A stretch of 46,188 nt of DNA, taken from Actinomycetota bacterium. Lineage in GTDB: Bacteria > Actinomycetota > Thermoleophilia > RBG-16-64-13. The notes under the pieces were generated by a model. The model searched no databases and was not told where the DNA came from. It saw nothing but the letters and a program-made list of their open reading frames with translations. Position numbers and translations under genes: made by a program. Shown here piece after piece: positions 33,926 through 41,611 of the stretch. The stretch is from contig JAAYZX010000110.1 in assembly GCA_012514635.1 (NCBI GenBank), forward strand, positions 1 through 46,188. The letters are read 5' to 3'. Numbering within the stretch: the first letter of the stretch is position 1; every line of letters begins with the position of its first letter.

Positions 33926-35362
33926 TCAGATGCGGCCGTTGCGAACGTCTTCTTGAGCCTGTTGGTAGTCTTCGTGGCGACCGACGTCCTGCCAGTACTC
34001 GACGATAGGATAGCTGACCACAGTAAGTCTCTCATCCAACAACTTCTGCACCAAATCCGTCATGTCAAAGTATTGTCCATCGGGGATGTACTCGCAGACG
34101 CGGGGTTCAAGTAGATAAATGCCCGCATTGATGAACAACGTCACCAACGGCTTTTCACGGAGAGCGCGGACTTGCACATCGTCACAATCCACCACACCGA
34201 ACGGGACGGGCATCTCCCATTTGCGCACACCAACGGTCATATCGGCCCGATGCTCCCGATGATAGAGAAACATGTCCTGAAAAGAGACCCCGGTTAGGAC
34301 GTCACCATTCATGACCACGAAAGGACCATCCGCCCGCTTGACCTGCTTCAGGCCGCCGGCGGTGCCCAGAGGCAGGTCTTCGTTGAAGTACGCCAGCTTC
34401 ACCCCAAACGCTGTTCCGTCTCCAAAGTGCTCCTCGATGGCTTCGGGCAGGTAGTGTGTAGTTAGATGAACCTCGCGGATGCCCGAGCGCCGCAACTGTT
34501 GAATGGTCCGCTCGAGCAACGGCCTGTCGCCGACCGGTAGCATGGGCTTGGGAACGCTCTCCGTGAGGGGCATAAGGCGGCTGCCATACCCTCCGGCCAT
34601 AACCACTGCCGAGAGGCTGAACCGGCTTTCCTGGATCAGATCACGGCGTAGGAGAAACTCCACCATATCCCCATGATCATCGACCACCGGTAGATGATCG
34701 ATGCCGCGTTCGGCCATCAGTCGCAGCGCATCACCGGATGTAATCGCTCCACGGGCAACGACGGGGTCCAGGTTGGCGATGGTCCCACAAGGATCTTCAA
34801 GGGACACGCCGTGCAGTATTGCCCGACGCACATCACGATCGGTTAGTACTCCATGAAGACGTCTGCCTGTCTGGCAAAGCACCAGCGCTCCCGTTCCTGC
34901 CCTATCCAAGCGCTCTATGGCGGCCAGCAGCGGCGTATCCGGATGGATGAGGACACTCTCCAATCGCTCACGTGCGCTCTGCTCCAGATCTTCCATATCC
35001 GCCAGATCTCTACGCAGCAGCAGTCCTTGGAGTACCCCGCTCTCATCGATCATGGGCAGATGGCTGATATCGTGTTTGGTCATCAGATGAAGCGCATCGG
35101 CTGAGGGAATTGTGCTACTGGCTATAACGGGTGTGCGATTGGCGATGCTCCCAGCCACCTCGTCTAACGAGACCCCTCGCATGATGGCTCGCCGTACGTC
35201 CCCATCAGTCACCAATCCGAAAAGGGTTCGTCCATCGCTCGTGACCACAAGTGCTCCTGTAGCCGCTTCATTCAGCACTACCATGGCATCCTCAATTGAG
35301 GTCTCGGGGCTGATGGCCGCCGTCTTCAGTCTCCGCGTAGGATTATCATCACGATCGCCCAT
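33926..35362 (-). CDS. Sugar-phosphate nucleotidyltransferase with four CBS motifs (PtmE-like)
   Basis: This 478-residue protein starts at ATG 35362; a TTG at 35383 is also open. Two successive Bateman modules fill the first ~245 residues: one at ~8-115 ('GALVVTSDGRTLFGLVTDGD') and one at ~125-240 ('GALVLCQTGRRLHGVLTDRD'). They are clearly duplicated, each ending in 'LLRRDL'. The nucleotidyltransferase domain follows ('VVMAGGYGSRLMPLTESVPK', 'EDLPLGTAGGLKQV', 'VMNGDVLTG', 'WQDVGRHEDYQQA'). PtmE of Campylobacter, which makes GDP-glucosamine for legionaminic acid, is expected to carry one CBS pair. The neighbouring NeuA/NeuB/LegC genes support that role. CBS pairs usually bind adenine nucleotides, so allosteric control is likely. 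Confidence 0.82.
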   Translation of the reverse strand: MGDRDDNPTRRLKTAAISPETSIEDAMVVLNEAATGALVVTSDGRTLFGLVTDGDVRRAIMRGVSLDEVAGSIANRTPVIASSTIPSADALHLMTKHDISHLPMIDESGVLQGLLLRRDLADMEDLEQSARERLESVLIHPDTPLLAAIERLDRAGTGALVLCQTGRRLHGVLTDRDVRRAILHGVSLEDPCGTIANLDPVVARGAITSGDALRLMAERGIDHLPVVDDHGDMVEFLLRRDLIQESRFSLSAVVMAGGYGSRLMPLTESVPKPMLPVGDRPLLERTIQQLRRSGIREVHLTTHYLPEAIEEHFGDGTAFGVKLAYFNEDLPLGTAGGLKQVKRADGPFVVMNGDVLTGVSFQDMFLYHREHRADMTVGVRKWEMPVPFGVVDCDDVQVRALREKPLVTLFINAGIYLLEPRVCEYIPDGQYFDMTDLVQKLLDERLTVVSYPIVEYWQDVGRHEDYQQAQEDVRNGRI

Positions 35363-35423
35363 AACCCAGTTCTCACTCGTCAATTAGAGCGAGAGCGCCC
35401 ACCCCCTGCCCGCACATGTGTGG

Positions 35424-36152
35424 TCATGGTGTAAATGCTCCGCTCGTTATGAGGAACTCAACGAAGAGAAAATCTATTTCTCGATCTATATCGATTCCCG
35501 CCACATCATCCATAACGTACGGCAAGGATCGCTCTGAGCAAACATGCCAGTGAGTCTCGTCCATGAGGTATTCGCGACTATAAATGTGTATAGACCCGTT
35601 CATGTCGTAGACCGGGGGAGCATTCTGTCGACAAGTGATGGCTGTGGGCAGGCTTTTAGACACGTGTACGTAACCCTGGGCATCTTCCTCCACCATACTG
35701 TAATAAGGATTGCGACCCGCCGGCACAACCGAGAAGACTGTGAGCGGGCTCCTCTCCGCAAACAGACTGTACGCCTTATCAATATCGATCGGTCTGCGGA
35801 TAGGTGCAGTCACATCGAGGTCGATAACCACTTCAAAGGGCGAGGCTCCCCGGCGCTCCAACTCATTGACCGCATGTCGTATCACGCTCATCTTGGGTAC
35901 ATCGCTCTGCCCTAATTCGGCCGGGCGCAGAAAAGGTACATCTGCCCCCGATTTACGCGCCACCTCGGCGATTTCTTCCGAGTCTGTCGATACCACGACG
36001 CGCTCCGCCTTGCCCCATTGGAAAGCGCAATCGATCGTATGGGTGATAAGTGGTCTGCCGGCAAGATTTCGGATGTTCTTACCTTTGACCCCTTGCGAGC
36101 CCCCTCGTGCGCAAATAATAATTAACGGTCCTATGCCCAATGTGCCTCTCAT
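35424..36152 (-). CDS. CMP-nonulosonate (acylneuraminate) cytidylyltransferase
   Basis: This 242-residue enzyme activates a nine-carbon sugar acid with CTP. The N-terminus 'IIICARGGSQGVKGKNIRNL' is the NeuA/PseF/LegF signature; 'VVVSTDSEEIAEVARKSGAD' and 'DLDVTAPIRRPIDIDKA' follow in the normal order, and length is normal. The ATG at 36152 follows GGA closely. GTG at 36176 and TTG at 36182 are upstream alternatives that overlap the previous gene's end. Of the three types, legionaminate is favoured by the LegC- and PtmE-like neighbours, but the sequence alone does not separate them. Confidence 0.88.
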   Translation of the reverse strand: MRGTLGIGPLIIICARGGSQGVKGKNIRNLAGRPLITHTIDCAFQWGKAERVVVSTDSEEIAEVARKSGADVPFLRPAELGQSDVPKMSVIRHAVNELERRGASPFEVVIDLDVTAPIRRPIDIDKAYSLFAERSPLTVFSVVPAGRNPYYSMVEEDAQGYVHVSKSLPTAITCRQNAPPVYDMNGSIHIYSREYLMDETHWHVCSERSLPYVMDDVAGIDIDREIDFLFVEFLITSGAFTP

Positions 36153-36168
36153 TATTCCACGGTATCGT

Positions 36169-37569
36169 TTAATCACAGTCAAAGTCGGGTAGAACGTTTG
36201 GTCGATTTTGGGAGTTGAGGATTTCTAGTTGCACCGTCGCCGTGTGCGGATCCAGCACACACACCGTGACGGTTCCGCACGCATTAGCTGCCGCTACTCC
36301 CACCGCCTCGAGAGCGTGAATAGGGAATGTGTCCGCATCGAAGACGTAACTCCACTCGTGGTGGGGAGTGTCGATGTCGAGGTTGTCGCAATGATAGGTG
36401 CCGGCACTCGTCTTAAGCGCAAGCCACGGTTGAGGGCCAAACGTGGGAGTCTCCGTGGTCACATGTAATACCTGCGCCCCATCGGATGTCGCCTTCAAGG
36501 TGAGCTCGAGATCACATGGATCCGAAAGAGGGAGACCCAAGGCACACCGCATGGCTTCGACGGCTTCTGAGAACACAAACGGAACGTCTGGGTAATCAGA
36601 TGCCACCCGTGCGAGAATCCCTCGCACACCGTCTATGTCCGGCCGCATGTCACGATGGTCGTGATTGGTGAACGACATAACCACCGGTCGCCCTTTCTGA
36701 GCTTCCGCAAAGGCCAAGCGTACATCCTCTTCCCGCAAGAGACGAAATCGAGTCCCTACATTTAGACACCGCGCGATCCATCGTCTGCATTCGCCCTCAA
36801 CCTGGTAGTCATCGTGAGATGGGTGGTAGGGCTCCCACGATGCGGGGGCACGGCGCCAGTCTCCCCAGCGGCCCGGGTGCAATACCGATTGGCCACCCGC
36901 CTCCAACCCGACGACCGCTTGGTTTGCGAAATCGAACGGTACATATTGTTCCAAGAACCAATGACTATCGGGCCGAGTGGTATGGAATGCCGGACGGTGG
37001 GCCGCAGGGAACCACATGCGGTCGATCACGCGCCGCGACAATACTTGTTGGAGGGTATCCGATGAAGCCCACCAGTGGCCGGCATTGCGGTGCCCCTCGT
37101 GTCGGAAGTTATGCGGATGATAGTGAAAGTGAAGACCATCTTGCTGCGAACCCGTATCTCTCAAAAAAGACCGGTAGTGATCAAAGATATTGTGATAGCC
37201 CACATCTCGGCGACGAGGGTTGACCTCATACCCCACATGGTCCACGCAGAACCAGTTGTAGATCCAACCTTTCCCCTCCGAATCGCGAACCCGGTTGCGA
37301 TATTCCGGAGACATGCACTCCTTCAACATGGCATCCACGCCATCCCACGTATCGTTGTACGCGAGTAGATGCGGATCCACGACCCGTCTCACCGCCTCCT
37401 CTCGACCTTGAAGATCAATAGCTCCGGCCTGCAGTCGGAGCAGAGTCTCCCGACTGGGTTCCAGGTCTATGCCGAACATCTCGCGTACGCGCTCAAATGT
37501 GGCGTCTACCGATTCGTGGAGGGGTCCCTCCGTATCGACACAGTGGACCACATAGACGGCCCTGTTCAC
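36169..37569 (-). CDS. Unassigned polysaccharide-deacetylase-like protein of the nonulosonate cassette
   Basis: This 466-residue protein starts at GTG 37569, behind GGGAGG and overlapping the NeuB-like stop as GTGA. The first strand 'AVYVVHCVDTEGPL' has the Asp-Thr-Glu found at the start of some NodB/deacetylase-like folds. His-rich stretches follow: 'GLHFHYHPHNFRHEGHRNAG', 'DRMWFPAAHRPAFHTTRPDS' and 'MSFTNHDHRDMRPDIDGVR', any of which could bind a metal. The C-terminal ~120 residues ('LELTLKATSDGAQVLHVTTE') look like a beta-sandwich. No signal peptide is seen, so it should act in the cytoplasm. I do not recognise an established family function. It could deacetylate or hydrolyse a sugar intermediate. 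Confidence 0.6.
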   Translation of the reverse strand: MNRAVYVVHCVDTEGPLHESVDATFERVREMFGIDLEPSRETLLRLQAGAIDLQGREEAVRRVVDPHLLAYNDTWDGVDAMLKECMSPEYRNRVRDSEGKGWIYNWFCVDHVGYEVNPRRRDVGYHNIFDHYRSFLRDTGSQQDGLHFHYHPHNFRHEGHRNAGHWWASSDTLQQVLSRRVIDRMWFPAAHRPAFHTTRPDSHWFLEQYVPFDFANQAVVGLEAGGQSVLHPGRWGDWRRAPASWEPYHPSHDDYQVEGECRRWIARCLNVGTRFRLLREEDVRLAFAEAQKGRPVVMSFTNHDHRDMRPDIDGVRGILARVASDYPDVPFVFSEAVEAMRCALGLPLSDPCDLELTLKATSDGAQVLHVTTETPTFGPQPWLALKTSAGTYHCDNLDIDTPHHEWSYVFDADTFPIHALEAVGVAAANACGTVTVCVLDPHTATVQLEILNSQNRPNVLPDFDCD

Positions 37570-38618
37570 TCCAGATCCTCCCAACGAATCACGCGGTCCC
37601 TCTGCACTTCCACCGCAAGCCGTCGCCCTACTGCATATTGCAGCGCGTTTGCAGGGATACCTGTGCCGGGCCGTTTGACATCGAGGTCCTCGTCGCGAAG
37701 TACGTGCCCGCGAGGAAGGTCACGCTCCGCCACCAGGCTACGCCTGAACTTGAGACGCTTCTCCATCTCCGCCTGCGACACTGTGCGCCTGCGGCTTCCC
37801 AGAGCGTTGAATATGTTGCGTCCCTCTTCCGCAATTACACGAAGCTCATCCGGATCTGCCGATATGGCATGATCCCAACCCGGTAGATCCTTGTCTAAGG
37901 TGAAGTGCTTCTCGATGACGCACGCTCCCAATGCTACGGCGGCGAGAGGAACAGCGGTCCCCAATGTGTGGTCGCTGAATCCTACCGGGACACCAAAAGC
38001 CTCTCGGAGCGTAACCATGTTGCGAAGATGGATGGTCTCGTATTCAGGGGGATAGATAGAGACACAGTGCAACAGCACAATCTGCTCGTTCCCCTCTCCT
38101 CTCACTACCTCCACCGCCTCTTCCACTTCACCGAGTGTGGCCATACCTGTGGAGATGACCAACGGTCGACCGGCCTGCGCTGCGTAGGCCAACAACCGCA
38201 AGTTCACAATATCCATAGAGGCGATCTTGATGAAAGGCACTTCCAACTCGCTGAGGAGATCAACCTCGCCTGCGGAGAAGGCGCTGGAGCAGAAGGCAAT
38301 TCCCCTGTCTCGAGTGTGCGCGGCAACTTCCTCGTGTTGTTTCGGTGTCATTTGATACGCCCGCACCATATCCCTGAGGGATCCAAAGTGCTTCTTCTTG
38401 TCAGCGTACTCGGGATTACGATCGTACTCCTCCTGAGAGATGAGCGAAGACTCGGACCAAGACTGGAATTTCACGGCCTGAGCACCCGCATCCGCCGCTG
38501 CGTCGATCAACTGGCGGCAAAGATCCATATCTCCATTATGATTAGAACCTATTTCCGCGATGATGTACGGAGGGTGACCGCATCCCACTGGTGTTTCACC
38601 CAAAGAGACCGTGTCCAT
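37566..38618 (-). CDS. Nonulosonic acid synthase, NeuB/LegI-like
   Basis: This 350-residue cytoplasmic enzyme condenses a six-carbon amino sugar with phosphoenolpyruvate to give a nine-carbon acid. The catalytic TIM barrel has 'IAEIGSNHNGD', 'AVKFQSW', 'ISTGMATLGEVEEAV', 'GFSDHTLGTAVPLAA' and 'EKHFTLDKDLPGWDHAISAD'. The C-terminal ~60 residues ('RSLVAERDLPRGHVL', 'RPGTGI') are the antifreeze-like SAF domain. ATG codons at 38621 and 38618 are adjacent; AGGAGG lies 4 bases before the second, and the first overlaps the previous stop. Sialic, legionaminic and pseudaminic synthases are close relatives; the neighbours favour legionaminic-like. Confidence 0.92.
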   Translation of the reverse strand: MDTVSLGETPVGCGHPPYIIAEIGSNHNGDMDLCRQLIDAAADAGAQAVKFQSWSESSLISQEEYDRNPEYADKKKHFGSLRDMVRAYQMTPKQHEEVAAHTRDRGIAFCSSAFSAGEVDLLSELEVPFIKIASMDIVNLRLLAYAAQAGRPLVISTGMATLGEVEEAVEVVRGEGNEQIVLLHCVSIYPPEYETIHLRNMVTLREAFGVPVGFSDHTLGTAVPLAAVALGACVIEKHFTLDKDLPGWDHAISADPDELRVIAEEGRNIFNALGSRRRTVSQAEMEKRLKFRRSLVAERDLPRGHVLRDEDLDVKRPGTGIPANALQYAVGRRLAVEVQRDRVIRWEDLE

Positions 38619-39607
38619 CATCCCTCCTCTTCTACCGCCCACATCATCCGCAGGGCCGGGTTCGCCACACTGGCCCACCATACGCGCGGAAGATCGACCA
38701 GCTCAAGCGATTCCACGTAATCGCTTAGTAGCTCCGGATTCTGCACCACATGTACGTAGAATTGCTCCACCTCTTCCGCCACCTTCATTACCTGAGTCAG
38801 CCTATCTCTTCGTGTGGAGGGTGATAATTCGGAGAGTATTGACCGAAAATGATCCCGCGCCATCCGCGTCTCACGCCCGACCTGCTCCTCGGAGAAGGGT
38901 GGAAGCACCCGCAAGATATTCGATAGGTGCTGTCGATAGAACATGCGTGGCTCCACGTCAAAAGACATGGTACATCCACACAGCCAGGCTCTAGTGGCCA
39001 AGAGCCAGTCAACCGCCACCACGGTGTCCGGTATAGGCAGGCACTCCTGGAGCGCATCGACTCGGTAGGCCGTGTTGGAGAGACCGAAAACGTTGTACTT
39101 GGGGAGAACATCGTCCGCCCTCAACCCAGCAGACGGCCCAAACGTTTCACCCATATCCTCACCCTCCGCGTCGACCAGCCTCAAAGCGCAGGCCGCCACA
39201 TCCGCCCTCTTCAACGCCTCACGAGCAGCCGCTACTCGCGAAGGGTGTAGAATGTCATCGCTATCCACCAATACCACACCATCGCAGCGCGTAACGATTT
39301 TCGATAATGCGAGCTGCCGCACTTGGGCGGGCGAGCCGCCGGGTATGCCTTGCACCCAAATCGCGCCGGGATCTGTGCCCATAGCCGCTACCACTGCGGG
39401 AACGTCGATCTGGTCCAGCCCCACCCACAAATCAAAGTCCTGATCGGTCTGCGACTGCAGAGATGCAAAGAAGTCACCCAAGAACCGCTCCGCACCCGGA
39501 TATACGGTCGTGTATAGGGCCAGGGTCCGCGGGAAGCGCCCCGAATCCACAGAAGACCGCGCAGCCGAGTCCATTGAATGGACAATCAATATCGGCTCGT
39601 CGCTCAT
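38618..39607 (-). CDS. Family 2-like glycosyltransferase of the nonulosonate cassette
   Basis: This 329-residue GT-A-like protein starts at ATG 39607, overlapping the previous stop as ATGA. 'LALYTTVYPGAERFLGDFFA' is the first strand and helix. 'VVLVDSDDILHPSRV' carries the metal-binding Asp residues, and 'AVDWLLATRAWLCG' and 'MFYRQHLSNI' resemble the acceptor side of GT2 enzymes. The donor might be the CMP-nonulosonate made nearby, although known sialyltransferases use other folds. It is embedded between the acyltransferase and synthase genes with overlaps on both sides, so co-expression is nearly certain. Confidence 0.75.
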   Translation of the reverse strand: MSDEPILIVHSMDSAARSSVDSGRFPRTLALYTTVYPGAERFLGDFFASLQSQTDQDFDLWVGLDQIDVPAVVAAMGTDPGAIWVQGIPGGSPAQVRQLALSKIVTRCDGVVLVDSDDILHPSRVAAAREALKRADVAACALRLVDAEGEDMGETFGPSAGLRADDVLPKYNVFGLSNTAYRVDALQECLPIPDTVVAVDWLLATRAWLCGCTMSFDVEPRMFYRQHLSNILRVLPPFSEEQVGRETRMARDHFRSILSELSPSTRRDRLTQVMKVAEEVEQFYVHVVQNPELLSDYVESLELVDLPRVWWASVANPALRMMWAVEEEG

Positions 39608-40278
39608 GCGATTCTTCGCGCCGGGCATCCGGCGTAGATGCCGAGCTCGTCAATATCACGTATCACAGTCGCTCCTGCAGCAATAAGCGTTCCGGCCGCG
39701 ATACTCCGGTACTGCACAACCACCGCCCCGGCACCGATCATGCAGTGGTCTCCCACCAACACCCCACCATTCAGCACCGCCCCGGGTGCCACGTGGACAT
39801 TCATTCCTAGGACGCAATCGTGTTCCACGGTGGCGTTGGAGTTGATGATGCAGCCGTCCCCACAACTCGCACTGCAGTTGACAACGGCGCCGTCCAGGAC
39901 AACGGTCCCGGCGCCCAGTGTCACCTCCTGGTTAACCAAGGCTGCGGGCGCCACTATGGGCGGGAAGGAGAAGCCCAGCGCCGATACACGACGCTGCAAT
40001 TCCAACCTAGCCGCGGAGGTGTTGACTTTGCCCAACCCCAACACAGCCGCGCAGGCGGGATGCGCCTCAAGAATTGCGGGCAGATCCTCGTCGGTGCCGA
40101 GACAACCGATACCCAAAATGGTCCCGCGCCTCACTGCATCCATGTAACCCAGCACGCGATAACCAAGACGCAGTAATACACCCACTACCACCTTGGCGTG
40201 ACCTCCACCGCCGAGGATCACTAAGGGTGCCGGCGCGACCCTATCTCCTGTGCCCCGCATCATGTCGCCGAGCTTCAA
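39604..40278 (-). CDS. Sugar O/N-acyltransferase, PglD/NeuD family
   Basis: This 224-residue protein has an N-terminal Rossmann-like sugar-binding part ('LVILGGGGHAKVVVGVLLR') and a C-terminal left-handed beta-helix of hexapeptide repeats ('LGAGTVVLDGAVVNCSAS'). The catalytic His lies in 'INSNATVEHDCVLG', as in PglD. It would acetylate the 4-amino group formed by the aminotransferase encoded just upstream, as PglD and LegH do. Translation may start at TTG (40278, TTGA overlap with the aminotransferase stop) or at the two ATGs at 40263 and 40260. No strong ribosome binding site is present for any. Confidence 0.87.
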   Translation of the reverse strand: MKLGDMMRGTGDRVAPAPLVILGGGGHAKVVVGVLLRLGYRVLGYMDAVRRGTILGIGCLGTDEDLPAILEAHPACAAVLGLGKVNTSAARLELQRRVSALGFSFPPIVAPAALVNQEVTLGAGTVVLDGAVVNCSASCGDGCIINSNATVEHDCVLGMNVHVAPGAVLNGGVLVGDHCMIGAGAVVVQYRSIAAGTLIAAGATVIRDIDELGIYAGCPARRIA

Positions 40279-41447
40279 GGACCGGGCGCAGCGACCGTAT
40301 CAATCACCCGCCGCTGGTCCTTGAGGGTTAGATTCGCCGAACTCGGCAGGCTCAGAGCACGTTCGTGCAGTCGTGCAGACACCTCGCAGTGATATGACTC
40401 CACATCGCGGTGGGCAGGGCTCAAATGCATCGGTTGCCAGAGCGGGCGACTCATTATCCCTGCCTTGGCCAGCCTACGCATGAGGGCGCGACTGTCTTCC
40501 CCGCGCGCCTGGGCATCCACCAGTACCGTATAGAGCCACCAACTGCTCGTCGCCCAAGAAGCCTGTCGCATGGGCTCAACGCCCGGCACTTGGGCAAACG
40601 CACGTGAGTAGTGTTCCGCGATGGCACGTTTTGATTCCACCAGCTCCGGAAGCGCCTCCATCTGTGCCACGCCCAATGCGGCCTGGACATTAGTGAGGCG
40701 ATAGTTGTAGCCTATCTCACCGTGTACGTACTCCTGCGGATCATCTTTGGCCTGCGTGGTCAGATACCGCGCGCGCTCACCCATAGCGGGGTCGTCGGTG
40801 ACCAACATGCCACCGCCCCCGGTTGTGATAATTTTGTTACCGTTGAAGCTGAAACAGGCGACGTCGCCCAATGAACCCACACGGCGCCCCCGGTAATCGG
40901 CGCCGAGGCTCTCGGTGGCATCTTCGATCACGATAAGATCGTATCGGCGCGCCAGCTCCAGCAGCGCCTCCATATCGCACGGATGACCGAGAATGTGGAC
41001 GGGAAGGATGCAACTTACCCTCCGGCCCGATCGGCGGTTGTAGACTCCATCTTTCCGATGCTCACACTTCTCAGCCAGAAACTGCGCCACTTTCTCCGGA
41101 TCCATCTGCCAGAACTGAGGTTCTGCACCAATTAGTACCGGCCAGGCCCCCACGTAACGAATGGTGTTAACCGGAGCGATGAAGGTCAGATCCGAGACCA
41201 GGACTTCCTCGCCCGATCGAATGCCCGCAACCAGGAGGGCCGTGTGGAGCGCCGCCGTTCCGTTAACCGTGGCCACCCCGTAGCTACGATTGACGAACGC
41301 GGCAACCGCCTCCTCGAAGCGCTCCACGAAAGCACCTCCAGAGGATACCCACTCAGTGTCTATGCACTCCTTAACGTATGCCCCCTCATTCCCGCGTAAT
41401 GAGGGGGTACTGAGGGGAACCGAGATTTCTTCGGGAGCCGAACTCAC
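40275..41447 (-). CDS. PLP-dependent sugar 4-aminotransferase, LegC/DegT family
   Basis: This 390-residue enzyme transfers an amino group to a 4-keto sugar nucleotide. Motifs are 'GTAALHTALLVAGIRSGEEV', 'DLTFIAPVNTIRYVGAWPVL', 'EDATESLGADYRGRRVGSLG', and 'CFSFNGNKIITTGGGGML', where the Lys forms the Schiff base with pyridoxal phosphate. The overall pattern matches the LegC subgroup better than PseC or RffA. It starts at GTG 41447 with AGGAG 9 bases upstream. Substrate is probably supplied by the CapD-like dehydratase encoded at 27150 or by a LegB outside the window. It overlaps the acyltransferase gene. Confidence 0.9.
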   Translation of the reverse strand: MSSAPEEISVPLSTPSLRGNEGAYVKECIDTEWVSSGGAFVERFEEAVAAFVNRSYGVATVNGTAALHTALLVAGIRSGEEVLVSDLTFIAPVNTIRYVGAWPVLIGAEPQFWQMDPEKVAQFLAEKCEHRKDGVYNRRSGRRVSCILPVHILGHPCDMEALLELARRYDLIVIEDATESLGADYRGRRVGSLGDVACFSFNGNKIITTGGGGMLVTDDPAMGERARYLTTQAKDDPQEYVHGEIGYNYRLTNVQAALGVAQMEALPELVESKRAIAEHYSRAFAQVPGVEPMRQASWATSSWWLYTVLVDAQARGEDSRALMRRLAKAGIMSRPLWQPMHLSPAHRDVESYHCEVSARLHERALSLPSSANLTLKDQRRVIDTVAAPGP

Positions 41448-41611
41448 GAGCCCCGACTCCTTTCCGTTGTTCTACTGCCCACTTCGTCGTCCGACGTGTT
41501 CATACCACAGTATCGGCAGCAGCTAGAGATTTGGCGAGGTTCGATGTCGAACTCTAGCCGACACGAATCTCAGGATACCTTCTGAACATGTCGATGTATA
41601 TGTGGAGGCGC

